DNA from: Achromobacter insolitus
Lineage (GTDB): Bacteria; Pseudomonadota; Gammaproteobacteria; Burkholderiales; Burkholderiaceae_B
DNA: 64,000 bases
Reading direction: 5' to 3'
Assembly (NCBI RefSeq): GCF_002209555.1
Contig: NZ_NJIF01000007.1
Span: 186,001-250,000 of the forward strand
The first letter of the stretch is position 1. Each line of letters begins with the position of its first letter. Made by a program: the position numbers and the translations under genes. The notes below the pieces were generated by a model that worked only from the letters and a program-made list of their open reading frames with translations, was not told the origin of the DNA and made no database searches. This document shows positions 27,145-35,912 of this stretch, in pieces.

Positions 27145-28248
27145 TCAGGCGCGCGCAGTCGTTGAGGTGGAGGCCCGAGGACGGCCACGTTGCGGGGCGC
27201 TGCCGCGGCTTTCATAGTCCAGCAGGAGATCGCGCGCCGCACCTTGCTCCGGCCGCCGCTTACCCAGCCACGAGGCCAGGCCCAGCGGACGCTGCGCGCC
27301 CAGGGTCAATCCGCGCGCATCCGGCGCGCGCAAAACCGGCCTCAGGTCCCAGGCCAGCTCCATGCCGATGTAGTGCCGGACCCAATGTGTCAGCTGACGG
27401 GCGCGCGTGCCCCCAGGGAGGAAGCTCTGGTAATCCTCAAGCGCCAGGGGACCAATTTCAATGCGGAACTTGTGCTGGGCATCGCGCACCGCCACCCCCA
27501 GTACCGTGTCGCGCCCCAGCCCCGAGCAACCGCCCAAGCCCAAGCGCTGCTCGGGCTCCAGCCGGATCCACTGCGGCACGAACTCGCGGATACGTACTGG
27601 CAGGCCGAAGAACGACTGCAGGATGTGTTTGAGGCCTTCGGGATTCCGGGTCTGTCGCGTCAGATGGCCCGCCATGAAGTACTTGGCATGGTCCAGCACG
27701 GCGTCGCGGCGCCGCATCGACGGCTCGCCCATATGCAACAGGCTGGCCACGTAACGCGTGAAGCGCTCGTCCTTACGGTCCAGGCTGACCGTGCTCTGGG
27801 CGTCTGCCCAGGCGCGGTAGAACAGCAGGATGAGCCGGTGATGGAACACGTCTGCAAATGCCGACAGCGTGCGGTCCCCATGATGCGCCATGCGCTCGCG
27901 GGCGTGCTCGGTCAGGTGCAGGGGCAAGGGGCCATTCGGGCCGAACAGGCCGAAACTGTATATCGACAGCTCCGCGGGCCGTCCGCCTTCGGCGGCGCGC
28001 GCGCTTGCCACGGTGGACGGCGCAAACGCCATCGACGGTTCCTGCCGCAGCCGGACGGGTTCGTGGCGCGCCACCGTGTCGCGTCCCAGGGGCTTACGCG
28101 CCCCGGACAGCGCGTCTATCCAGCGCAAGGCATGGAACAGATCGTGGGCATGCGGTTCGCGCTCCACCGCGCGCCACCACCGCGCCAGCACGTCGGATGG
28201 CGTAGCGGGCGGGCGGACGGCAGGAGGGGCGGATTGGGCGATATCCAC
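27145..28248 (-). CDS. tssG: type VI secretion baseplate subunit TssG
   Basis: A baseplate wedge protein that forms the TssE-TssF2-TssG complex. It has 367 residues. The family pattern is visible in DLFHALRWIDALSG near the N-terminus, then SIYSFGLFGPNGPLPLHLTE, FADVFHHRLILLFYRAWADA, and a C-terminal region with LTHWVRHYIGMELAWDLRPVL. Start is GTG 28248, 4 bases after the DUF3540 stop; AGGA lies just before it. In most T6SS loci tssG follows tssF directly; here another gene sits between them. Confidence 0.94.
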   Translation of the reverse strand: MDIAQSAPPAVRPPATPSDVLARWWRAVEREPHAHDLFHALRWIDALSGARKPLGRDTVARHEPVRLRQEPSMAFAPSTVASARAAEGGRPAELSIYSFGLFGPNGPLPLHLTEHARERMAHHGDRTLSAFADVFHHRLILLFYRAWADAQSTVSLDRKDERFTRYVASLLHMGEPSMRRRDAVLDHAKYFMAGHLTRQTRNPEGLKHILQSFFGLPVRIREFVPQWIRLEPEQRLGLGGCSGLGRDTVLGVAVRDAQHKFRIEIGPLALEDYQSFLPGGTRARQLTHWVRHYIGMELAWDLRPVLRAPDARGLTLGAQRPLGLASWLGKRRPEQGAARDLLLDYESRGSAPQRGRPRASTSTTARA

Positions 28249-28252
28249 CGTC

Positions 28253-28888
28253 CTACCCCATGTGGATCTGCTTGGCGTCCACCTTGACCAGGTCCCCGCC
28301 CGTCACCACCGTATAGGCCGCGTGCAGCCGCGCCGTGTGATCGGCCTGGAAATCGATCGCACCGGCGCGCACCTGATCCATCTCGCTGACGCTGCGCAGC
28401 GACAGCCGCGCCATCACGGTCAGGCGGTCCAGCACGGCTTCGTAACTGCGGCCCACCAGTCGCACCTCGCCCACGGTGGCATGCAATTGCTTCGCCACCA
28501 TGCGAATGCGTCCGCAAGTATGGCGTTCGTCCTCCGCCTCTATCGCATAGTCGGGTGTGCGCACTCGCACGGCGCGCCCGCTCTCCAGCAGCACGTCCCC
28601 CGTGCATGAACGCAATATCAGGTCGCCCTCGGCTTGCATCGTGCTGCGCGTCGCGTCGGCTTGCACGGTTACGGCGATCAGGTAGATCCGCGCGGGATCC
28701 GGGCCGCTGATCAGCACCTCGTCCCCGGGCTGAGGCTCCAACAGGCAGCTGGCCGCTCTCTGCACGGTCCAGACCCGGCCGTCGCAGGCAACGGCATAGC
28801 TGCCGTCGGGTTCGCGGTGCAGCAGCTCGCCCAGCAAATGGACGGGATCGTAGGCCATGCGGTTCAAACGTGCGGCGGACTTCATCAT
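28253..28888 (-). CDS. DUF3540 domain-containing protein inserted between tssF and tssG
   Basis: 211 residues; I assign it to DUF3540 from its overall pattern. Examples are a VACDGRVWTVQRAASCLLEP N-terminal segment, a GDEVLISGP barrel-like part, and a VVTGGDLVKVDAKQIHMG C-terminus reminiscent of a phage tail or tip protein. DUF3540 proteins usually occur beside VgrG, DUF2169 and DUF4150 genes, so a role in the tip or effector loading is inferred. Here it sits inside the core operon, 27 bases after tssF and 4 before tssG, on the strand opposite the VgrG module. AGGAG precedes two adjacent ATGs; the second (28885) has the better 6-base spacing. Confidence 0.72.
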   Translation of the reverse strand: MMKSAARLNRMAYDPVHLLGELLHREPDGSYAVACDGRVWTVQRAASCLLEPQPGDEVLISGPDPARIYLIAVTVQADATRSTMQAEGDLILRSCTGDVLLESGRAVRVRTPDYAIEAEDERHTCGRIRMVAKQLHATVGEVRLVGRSYEAVLDRLTVMARLSLRSVSEMDQVRAGAIDFQADHTARLHAAYTVVTGGDLVKVDAKQIHMG

Positions 28889-28915
28889 GCGCTCCTGTGC
28901 TTGGCGAACGCTGGC

Positions 28916-30820
28916 CTAGACCACGGGCCGACGCCCCATGCGGGGTCGGTAGCGGGCTATCTCGCCACGCTGCAAGGTCGAAAGGACCAGCTCCGACATC
29001 AAGTTGATCGATACATGGCGCGCGAAAAACTGCTCCAGCACGGCGCCAAACAGATAGGGGCTGATGCCCGAAAACGCGGCCTCGTCCACCTGCAAGGCGA
29101 TGCGAACGCCCCGCCCATGAACGATGGGGCCGGGCACGGGCAGGCGGTGATGCACGGGCGTCGCACTGACATGCCGAAGCCCGGAGATATGACGGCGCAC
29201 CGCGGGTTCCGCCAAGTGGCCGTAGACGTGCAGCATTTCGCGCAAGGTCTGGGCCCCCTGCTCCGCATCCAGATCGGTCAGGCTGAGGTAATTCAGGCCC
29301 AGGTGGCTGATCAGATGCCAGGTAGCGGCATTCTCCGCCAGCGCCGCGCGCGGCCGCGTAGGCCCATGCAGCACCTTTACCGCGCGTACCGGCGCCGATA
29401 CGCGCAAGGTCATGTCGGTATCGCCGCCCAGCGGCAACAGCAGCGCCAGGTCCCGGTTCGTGCACAAGGTTTCCAAGGTCAAGTGACGCAGATCGCCGGA
29501 GAACGGTGCCTCCTGCCTGTCCACCAACGACAGGAACACCTCGCTGCCCAGGTAGCCGCTACGAGTACCGTTGCGTTGCGCCGTGTCGGACACCAGCCGC
29601 GGTTCGCGGCGCATGGAAAAATATGCGCCATGTTCGTCCGGATCGCTGCCCAGCGACCCGTAGAACGGCCGGAACTCCTGCTCCTGGCGCTGGGCGGAAG
29701 CATGCCCCGCGACGCGCGTCACGCCGTAGACCTCGTAGTCCAGCGGACGGCTGCGGTCGATTACCACGTGGTACTCGGCGGTCCGGGGCGTTACCGCCAC
29801 CCGGTCCGCCCGCTTGGCGAACAGGTTGATCACCGGAGCGCAATTCAGCGCCAGGTTGGCGGCCGATATCGCGCCTTCCAGTTCCGGCGCCGCCATCGAA
29901 AACAGGAGGGTCAGGTCGAACGCGCGGGTCTCGCGCTGCGCGCCCTGCGGCATCGCAGGAGTGCGCAAGCCTTGCTTCAACCCGTTAACGCTGAAGAACA
30001 GATAGCGCTGCGCGAACGCGAAGTACTCCTGCAGCAGGCGATAACCCTGGAACACCCGGGCATCGCCCGGCAACAGGGCCTGGTCATCGGCAAAGCCTTC
30101 GTGGCGCACCGCGCTTGCGGCCAGGCTATTGATCCAGCCGACCGGGCGCGCGGTGTCGTGACCCAATACCGCCACGGTGTGGCCCATCACGACTTCCAAT
30201 AGGCGCTGCATCTGCAGGTCCTGCCCATTCAAGTGGAAGACCAGCTGATCCAGGTCCAGGTCCTCCAGCCGCTGCCCCCCGCAGACCTCTATCCGGATGC
30301 GCAGCGCGCTCAGCACGCGCGCGGCCCGCCCCGTGAGGCCCAATCGCGCCAGTGGTAGATCCTGCGGCGCCGCAGTGAACTCCGCCTGCGTGACCTGCAG
30401 GGGCCACAGGCGCACGGCGTGGCCAGTCGTAAAGTCGCAGGGCGTCTGCTCGCCACGCGCCACGCGGCCGCGCAGCAGCGTACCGCGAGGCAGCTCGAAC
30501 CCTCCCGCCAGTGTTCCCTCGTTCATGCTGGGGGAGAACTGCACGATGGCCATGGCCGGCGTGGGCGCCAGGTAATTGGGGTACACCACCTCCAGCAGCC
30601 GCTGCGAAAAACGCGGAAACTCGGCATCCATCTTCATGTGGATGCGGGCGGTCAGAAAGCTGAAGCCCTCGAGCAAGCGCTCGACGTAAGGATCGGCCAC
30701 TTCAGTGGCGTTCATGCCCAATCGGCCCGCCACCTTGGGATGAGCCTGAGCAAACTCCGCGCCCAGTTCCCGCAGATAGACCAGCTCCCGGTTGTAGTAA
30801 TCCAGCAAACGGTCGTCCAT
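28916..30820 (-). CDS. tssF: type VI secretion baseplate subunit TssF
   Basis: The main baseplate wedge protein. It has 634 residues, the usual size. The family start LLDYYNRELVYLRELGAEFA is clear, as is VADPYVERLLEGFSFLTARI, followed by VVYPNYLAPTPAMAIVQF. The open frame begins at 30979, but homology sets the start at ATG 30820, which overlaps the tssE stop (TGATG). It is therefore coupled to tssE. A 1.3-kb open frame on the same strand (28116-29465) is only its shadow. Confidence 0.95.
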   Translation of the reverse strand: MDDRLLDYYNRELVYLRELGAEFAQAHPKVAGRLGMNATEVADPYVERLLEGFSFLTARIHMKMDAEFPRFSQRLLEVVYPNYLAPTPAMAIVQFSPSMNEGTLAGGFELPRGTLLRGRVARGEQTPCDFTTGHAVRLWPLQVTQAEFTAAPQDLPLARLGLTGRAARVLSALRIRIEVCGGQRLEDLDLDQLVFHLNGQDLQMQRLLEVVMGHTVAVLGHDTARPVGWINSLAASAVRHEGFADDQALLPGDARVFQGYRLLQEYFAFAQRYLFFSVNGLKQGLRTPAMPQGAQRETRAFDLTLLFSMAAPELEGAISAANLALNCAPVINLFAKRADRVAVTPRTAEYHVVIDRSRPLDYEVYGVTRVAGHASAQRQEQEFRPFYGSLGSDPDEHGAYFSMRREPRLVSDTAQRNGTRSGYLGSEVFLSLVDRQEAPFSGDLRHLTLETLCTNRDLALLLPLGGDTDMTLRVSAPVRAVKVLHGPTRPRAALAENAATWHLISHLGLNYLSLTDLDAEQGAQTLREMLHVYGHLAEPAVRRHISGLRHVSATPVHHRLPVPGPIVHGRGVRIALQVDEAAFSGISPYLFGAVLEQFFARHVSINLMSELVLSTLQRGEIARYRPRMGRRPVV

Positions 30821-31371
30821 CAGGCACCACCCAGATCGCGCAGATCCATGTGGCCGCTCTCCAGGTCGATATCCGTGCGGAACAGGAACTCGAGCGGCTG
30901 CGGCACGCACCACAGCATGCCGCGTATTTCCAGGCTCAGTACGTTGTGATGCTCCAGCGTGCCCGCATCCGACACGCAACGCACTTCGACCGATGAATCC
31001 AGGATGCGCGGCTCGAAGGCGGATATCGCTTCGCGGATCGACTCTTCGACATCGATCCAGTCGATCTCCGACATGCGCTTGCCCGCCATGGCGCGCACAC
31101 CGAAATTGAGCGTCGAGGTGGCCACGGGCCGATGCGCCGACAGGTCCTGGGACGCCTGCAAGTTGACGGTATTGAGTAGCCAGCGCAGGTCCCGCAGCAC
31201 GGCCGCGCGCAGCGCCTCATGCGTCAGCATGGCGTTTTCCCGCGGCTCCTCGCGCTTGGCGGGATCGTTGTCCATCAGGCGATCCAGCAGCGACGGCTGC
31301 AGGCGGTCCCGCGCGGCGCGCTGGCCACGCGACAGCGGCTCCCAAGCGCCGGGACGATCAGCGTGGCCCAT
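30820..31371 (-). CDS. tssE: type VI secretion baseplate subunit TssE (gp25-like)
   Basis: A baseplate protein related to T4 gp25 that starts sheath assembly. It has 183 residues. After SLLDRLMD, the gp25 core shows LRAAVLRDLRWLLNTVNL, STLNFGV and SIREAISAFEPRIL, then a beta-rich end with LEFLFRTDIDLESG. Its start overlaps the tagJ stop (TAATG) and its stop overlaps the tssF start, so the three genes form a coupled string. Confidence 0.93.
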   Translation of the reverse strand: MGHADRPGAWEPLSRGQRAARDRLQPSLLDRLMDNDPAKREEPRENAMLTHEALRAAVLRDLRWLLNTVNLQASQDLSAHRPVATSTLNFGVRAMAGKRMSEIDWIDVEESIREAISAFEPRILDSSVEVRCVSDAGTLEHHNVLSLEIRGMLWCVPQPLEFLFRTDIDLESGHMDLRDLGGA

Positions 31372-32186
31372 TACGCCAGCTCCAGGCTACGGACCTCGAG
31401 CAGTGCAGTTTCCGCGGCATCGGTCAGCCACATTTTCTGCCCCACGCCCGCATAGGTGTCGCCATGCAAGGCGCGCCAGTCGGTCGTCCTGCCCAGCTTG
31501 GCCGAGTCCGACAGTTCGGCCATGCGGGCGCCCGGCGCCGCCGGATAGCGCGCTGGCACCAGCCCCTGCCGCACCCGCCCGTCATCCAGCTCGATCTCGG
31601 CTTGCGCCCAGATCAAGTCGCACAGGCCCTCGGGCGCGAGCAAACGGACGCGCTTGAGTGCGGCGAAGGGCAGCCAGACGTAACGTCCTCCGGCCAGGAA
31701 CTCGAATACCGGCCCGAGGCGGCTGTCCGCATCGCAGATCCACTGGAACGGCTGAGCGGCTTCTTGCGTAGCCACCTCCAGCGCCCCCCCCCGCGCACCG
31801 GCGTCCTCAAAGGCCTTGCCACGCAGTTCCGCGGCTTGAGCCGGCGACGTCCCATCCAGGCGCAGCGCCGATATCATGGCCCGCAACCAATCGCACGGTT
31901 CGTCCAGCAGAGCGGGTTCAGCCTGTCCGCCAAGCACGGATTCGCGCTCGCGTTCCGCCGCGATGGCGCTGGCGTAGAGCACCTGCGTCGGACGGGCCTG
32001 CGCATTGAGATGCCCGCAGACGTTGAGTTGCTCGGCCGCGCGCGCCCAATCGCCCTGCACCGCCAGCAGCTGGAACAGCTGGGCGCGCAGGTCCGCGTCG
32101 GCGGGCTGCCGGCGCACCTGCGCCTGCAGCTCGTCCAACTGGCCGGCCAGGCTCAATGCGCCGAAAGGAACGGCAGCGATGGACAT
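31371..32186 (-). CDS. tagJ: type VI secretion accessory protein TagJ (ImpE family)
   Basis: 271 residues. The N-terminal TPR-like helices include LSLAGQLDELQAQVRRQPAD. The C-terminal ImpE domain includes GGRYVWLPFAALKRVRLLAP and CDLIWAQAEIELDDG. TagJ binds the sheath protein TssB and can help present it to ClpV in systems where TssC lacks the recognition helix. It lies 12 bases after hcp and is coupled to tssE. Presence of TagJ together with tssE agrees with this T6SS lineage, as in P. aeruginosa H1. Confidence 0.88.
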   Translation of the reverse strand: MSIAAVPFGALSLAGQLDELQAQVRRQPADADLRAQLFQLLAVQGDWARAAEQLNVCGHLNAQARPTQVLYASAIAAERERESVLGGQAEPALLDEPCDWLRAMISALRLDGTSPAQAAELRGKAFEDAGARGGALEVATQEAAQPFQWICDADSRLGPVFEFLAGGRYVWLPFAALKRVRLLAPEGLCDLIWAQAEIELDDGRVRQGLVPARYPAAPGARMAELSDSAKLGRTTDWRALHGDTYAGVGQKMWLTDAAETALLEVRSLELA

Positions 32187-32198
32187 GGGCGCCCCGTC

Positions 32199-32684
32199 CT
32201 AGCCCACTTCCTTGTTCTGCTTGATGTCCCAGGCCACCAGGCTTTCGGCGCCCTTGCCGCCCTTGTCGGTCTGCTCCCAGTACTGCTGCTTGACCTTGGC
32301 CGCCTGGAAGGCAAAGTTCACCACCACGCCTTCGGCGCTGCGGTCGCCGGAAATCTGCACCGACGACACCAGCACGTCCTCCAGCGTGATCTTGGAATAC
32401 TCGATCTGCTCGCCGCCCGCCTTGCACATGGACAACTCGATCTTGCTGAGATGCTTGCCGCTGGCGCAGTGCTTCATCACGGCCGGCGCAGCCTTGTCGA
32501 TCCGCGCCACCACGTGCAGGTCGTTGAAGCTGGCCTTGCCCGCGCCCAGGCCGCCGCCGCTGGCCAGGTTGCCTGGCTGAGTGGCTCCCCACGAGAAGGA
32601 CACGATGTCGGTCCAGTCTTTGTGGTTGGCGTCCTTGGATTCGCCATTGGCTCCATCGATTTTCATGAACATGTCCACTGCCAC
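32199..32684 (-). CDS. hcp: Hcp tube protein (TssD)
   Basis: Hexameric rings of Hcp build the inner tube that is fired through the sheath. Hcp can also chaperone small effectors. It has 161 residues and begins VDMFMKIDGANGESKDANHK. The core SFSWGATQP, the HLSKIELSMCKAGG loop and the ITLEDVLVSSVQISG strands fit Hcp1-type proteins. The start is GTG 32684 with GGGAG 6 bases before it. It follows tssC by 53 bases; no effector extension is fused. Confidence 0.97.
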   Translation of the reverse strand: MAVDMFMKIDGANGESKDANHKDWTDIVSFSWGATQPGNLASGGGLGAGKASFNDLHVVARIDKAAPAVMKHCASGKHLSKIELSMCKAGGEQIEYSKITLEDVLVSSVQISGDRSAEGVVVNFAFQAAKVKQQYWEQTDKGGKGAESLVAWDIKQNKEVG

Positions 32685-32737
32685 ATCTGTCTCCCGGAGT
32701 TATGGGGCGCGGTCGCACCCCGACTTGTCAGCTCCAC

Positions 32738-34240
32738 TCAGCCTTCGTTCTGTTTGAGCGAGGGCAGCTTGGAAACCAGCCGCAGCGACACCGTCAGCCC
32801 TTCCAGCTGATAGTGCGGCCGCAAGAAAAATTTGGCGGAGTAATAGCCCGGGTTGTCCTCGATCTCCTGCACCTGCACCTCGGCGGCGGCCAGCGGCTTG
32901 CGCGCCTTGGTTTCCTGGGAAGAGTTCACCGGATCGCCGTCGACGTAATTCATGATCCAGTCGTTCAACCAGCGCTCCATGTCGTCGCGCTCGCGGAACG
33001 AACCGATCTTGTCGCGCACGATGCACTTCAGGTAGTGGGCGAAGCGGCAGCATGCAAACAGGTAGGGCAGGCGCGCGGCGAGCTTGGCGTTGGCCGAGGC
33101 ATCAGCCTCGTAATAGTCATGCGGTTTTTGCAGCGACTGCGCGCCGATGAAGGCGGCAAAATCGGAGTTCTTCCGGTGCACCAGCGGCATGAAACCGTTC
33201 TTGGCCAGTTCGGCTTCGCGCCGGTCGCTGATGGCGATCTCGGTCGGACACTTCAGGTCCACGCCACCGTCATCCGTGGGAAAGCTATGGCACGGCAGGT
33301 TCTCCACGGCGCCGCCCGACTCCACGCCACGGATCGAGGTGCACCAACCGTACAGCTTGAACGAGCGGTTCACGTTGGCCGCCATGGCATACGCGGAATT
33401 GGTCCAGGTGTAGCGATCGTGGTTCGCGCCGTCGGTGTCTTCCTCGAAGTCGAACTCGTCCACAGGATTGGTCCGCGCGCCATAAGGCAGCCGGGCCAGG
33501 AATCGCGGCATCGCCAAACCGATGTAGCGGGAATCTTCCGACTCCCGCAGGCTGCGCCAAGCCGCGTACTCGGTGTTGGTGAATATCTTGGTCAAGTCGC
33601 GCGGGTTGGCGAGCTCCTGCCAGGAATCCATCTGCATCACGTTGGGCGAAGCGCCCGCAATGAAGGGGCAATGCGCAGCCGAAGATATCTTGGCAATTTC
33701 TCCCAGCAGCTCTACGTCGGGCGGGCTGTGATCGAAGTAATAATCGCCGACCAGGCAGCCGATGGGCTCTCCGCCGAACTGGCCGTACTCTTCCTCATAC
33801 ACACGCTTGAAGATGGGGCTCTGATCCCAGCCCACGCCCTTGTGCCGTTTAAGCGTGCGGCCCAGTTCCGCCTTGGACATGCACATCACGCGGATCTTCA
33901 GGAGTTCGTCGGTTTCTGTGTTGGTGACGAGGTAATGCAGGCCGCGCCACGCCCCCTCCAACTGCTGGAAATCGGGGTGATGCATCACGCGATTGATCTG
34001 CTCCGACATCTTTCGATCGATCTCGGCGATGATGGCCTGGATGGTGCGATAGGCGTCCGAGGACAGGCCGACGCCGCTGTTCTCCAGCGCCTGGTGCGCC
34101 AGCGTGCGCACGGCATGTTCCACTGCCTCCTGCGCCTGCTCGGTCTTGGGCTTGAATTCCTTCTTCAGCAGGGCGGACAAGTCATCCGCCTGCAAGGTCT
34201 CGACAGCGCGCGCGTCGGCGCGTTTGGCCACTGCGGTCAT
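32738..34240 (-). CDS. tssC: type VI secretion sheath large subunit TssC (VipB)
   Basis: The large subunit of the contractile sheath. It has 500 residues. Family motifs include LEGAWRGLHYLVTNTE, KAELGRTLKRHKGVGWDQS, GQFGGEPIGCLVGDYYFDH, FIAGASPNVMQMDSWQELA and the C-terminal YSAKFFLRPHYQLEGLTVSL. It interlocks with TssB and is remodelled by ClpV. The ATG start at 34240 has GGAG 6 bases before it. It sits 31 bases after tssB. A 553-codon frame on the other strand is a GC-rich shadow. Confidence 0.97.
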   Translation of the reverse strand: MTAVAKRADARAVETLQADDLSALLKKEFKPKTEQAQEAVEHAVRTLAHQALENSGVGLSSDAYRTIQAIIAEIDRKMSEQINRVMHHPDFQQLEGAWRGLHYLVTNTETDELLKIRVMCMSKAELGRTLKRHKGVGWDQSPIFKRVYEEEYGQFGGEPIGCLVGDYYFDHSPPDVELLGEIAKISSAAHCPFIAGASPNVMQMDSWQELANPRDLTKIFTNTEYAAWRSLRESEDSRYIGLAMPRFLARLPYGARTNPVDEFDFEEDTDGANHDRYTWTNSAYAMAANVNRSFKLYGWCTSIRGVESGGAVENLPCHSFPTDDGGVDLKCPTEIAISDRREAELAKNGFMPLVHRKNSDFAAFIGAQSLQKPHDYYEADASANAKLAARLPYLFACCRFAHYLKCIVRDKIGSFRERDDMERWLNDWIMNYVDGDPVNSSQETKARKPLAAAEVQVQEIEDNPGYYSAKFFLRPHYQLEGLTVSLRLVSKLPSLKQNEG

Positions 34241-34271
34241 GGCATTCTCCGAAAATCGATTCGAGCGGATA

Positions 34272-34817
34272 TCAGGCGGCCGGATCCGGGGCGTCGGATG
34301 CCCGCGTTTCCTCTTGCGGCTTCGGCGCGGCCGCCAGCGCGTTCATCAGCGCCGGATTCTTGAGCACGCTGCCGATCAGTTCCTCGGCCCCGGTCTTGCC
34401 GTCCATGTAGGTCAGCAGATTGGCCAGCTGTGTGCGCGCGCTGAGCAGTTCATTCAGCGCCCCGACCTTTCTGGCAACGGTGGCGGGAGAAAAATCGTCG
34501 ATGCTCTCGAACGTGATATCCACGTTCAGATTGCCTTCGCCGGTCAGCGTGTTGGGTACCTGGAACGCCGCGCGCGGCTGGATGGAGCGCATGCGTTCAT
34601 CGAAGTTATCGATATCGATGTCCAGGAATTTGCGCTCGCCCACGTCCGGCTGCGGCGTTTCAGACTTGCCGGCCAGATCCGCCAGCACGCCCATCACGAA
34701 CGGCAGCTGAATCTTGCGCTCCGCGCCATAGATCTCCACGTCGTACTCGATCTGCACCCGCGGCGCGCGGTTTCTTGCGATGAACTTCTGGCCGCTTCCC
34801 TTCAGGCTGGTCGCCAT
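34272..34817 (-). CDS. tssB: type VI secretion sheath small subunit TssB (VipA)
   Basis: The small sheath subunit. It has 181 residues. It begins SLKGSGQKFIARNRAPRVQI; VDITFESIDDFSPATVARKV and the TGAEELIGSVLKNP helix are characteristic. The C-terminal tail is Pro/Glu-rich. AGGAG lies 8 bases before the ATG. It is the second gene of the tssA-led operon. Confidence 0.96.
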   Translation of the reverse strand: MATSLKGSGQKFIARNRAPRVQIEYDVEIYGAERKIQLPFVMGVLADLAGKSETPQPDVGERKFLDIDIDNFDERMRSIQPRAAFQVPNTLTGEGNLNVDITFESIDDFSPATVARKVGALNELLSARTQLANLLTYMDGKTGAEELIGSVLKNPALMNALAAAPKPQEETRASDAPDPAA

Positions 34818-34856
34818 GGTGTCGTCTCCTCTTGTTGGTGCGGCGGCTGGCCCGCC

Positions 34857-35912
34857 TCAGGGTTCCTGCCGGTTTGCTTCCGCCCGCGGCAACCACGCCT
34901 CGAACTGCTCCAGGCCTTGGGGCGCCAGATTCCTGATGATGTCGTGAAAGCTCATCGGTATGAGCTGCTGGGCGCGGCGGATGAGATATGGCGCTGGATG
35001 GCCGGGCTCATTGGCCTCGAAGTACGCGCACACCTTGGACAGCATCGCCACGGCCTCGTCGCGTGACTGGATGGGCAGGTCCTGCCTGCGCCCCGGTCCG
35101 CCCGCCGTTGCAGCGGCCTGCGCGCCCGCTGCGGGCGGGTCTTCCGCCCGCGCTTCGTCCGCGAGGGGTTCCGCGGGCTGTGCAGGGTACGAGTCCCGCG
35201 TCGCGTCCAACACGAGATCCAGGGTGCGCAGCATGGCGGCGTAATCCGGCGTCCACGACGCACCCAGTTTGTCCGTCACGAGCTTCTGCATGCGCCGCAG
35301 CGCTTCGGCGGCGGACTGCAACGCGTGCACATCCGTGTTGCCTTGCGCCCAGGCCTGGCGCAAGCGTTCCACCAGGCGAGGCCGTCCGCCCGGATAGGCA
35401 TCGGCATCCTGGCGGCTGCCATCGAGCAAAGCCTCGGTATCGCGTAGGCTCAGTTGTCCGTGCACGCCACTGACCAGGCTGGCCGAGCGCACGCTGCGCG
35501 CGCAGCCTTGCATGTCGCCAAAGGCGGCCAGCGCGTTCATGCGGGGCATGGGGTCGTTTTCGCCGACGCTGTCCAACCGGGGATGCACTGGCTCCCAATA
35601 GCGCTCCAGGGTGTCCACGGCCAGCGCGAGACCATCGCTGTAGCCTGGCAGGCCGCGGATTTCGGTCCAGGCGGAGGTCAATAGGGCGATGATGCGCAGA
35701 TCGCGGGTGCGCTCCAGCAGCGCGCGCGCCAGGCGTTCCACCTCGCGCCAGTCAGGCGGCTGCGCGGCAATGATGGTCGAGCCGAACTGCTGTTCGTCGC
35801 GGCCCGCCGCGGCTTGCTGCAGCTGCAGGAAGTCGGCGTCGTATTCGAGGTCTTCCCCGCAGGGCAGACGTGAATCGAGTGTATTGAGGATGTCGGCGAA
35901 TTCCATAGTCAT
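34857..35912 (-). CDS. tssA: type VI secretion protein TssA (ImpA N-terminal domain)
   Basis: TssA proteins prime or cap tail assembly at the baseplate and the growing end. This one has 351 residues from ATG 35912; GTG 35915 and ATG 35906 are also possible, and no strong ribosome site decides. The ImpA_N domain (about 10-130) shows LPCGEDLEYDADFLQLQQAA and PDWREVERLARALLERTRDL. A Pro/Ala-rich linker follows. A short C-terminal helical domain (YFEANEPGHPAPYLIRRAQQ, then DIIRNLAPQ) ends the protein, as in the short TssA class. It leads the main T6SS operon and faces the 520-base regulatory gap. Confidence 0.93.
   Translation of the reverse strand: MTMEFADILNTLDSRLPCGEDLEYDADFLQLQQAAAGRDEQQFGSTIIAAQPPDWREVERLARALLERTRDLRIIALLTSAWTEIRGLPGYSDGLALAVDTLERYWEPVHPRLDSVGENDPMPRMNALAAFGDMQGCARSVRSASLVSGVHGQLSLRDTEALLDGSRQDADAYPGGRPRLVERLRQAWAQGNTDVHALQSAAEALRRMQKLVTDKLGASWTPDYAAMLRTLDLVLDATRDSYPAQPAEPLADEARAEDPPAAGAQAAATAGGPGRRQDLPIQSRDEAVAMLSKVCAYFEANEPGHPAPYLIRRAQQLIPMSFHDIIRNLAPQGLEQFEAWLPRAEANRQEP

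Noticed and set aside
28116-29465. 449-codon minus-strand open frame across tssF and DUF3540
   Set aside because: Out-of-frame shadow on the same strand as tssF; DUF3540 and tssF explain the region with proper starts and overlaps.
32702-34363. 553-codon plus-strand open frame
   Set aside because: Antisense shadow of tssC; composition typical of a reverse frame and no recognisable domain.
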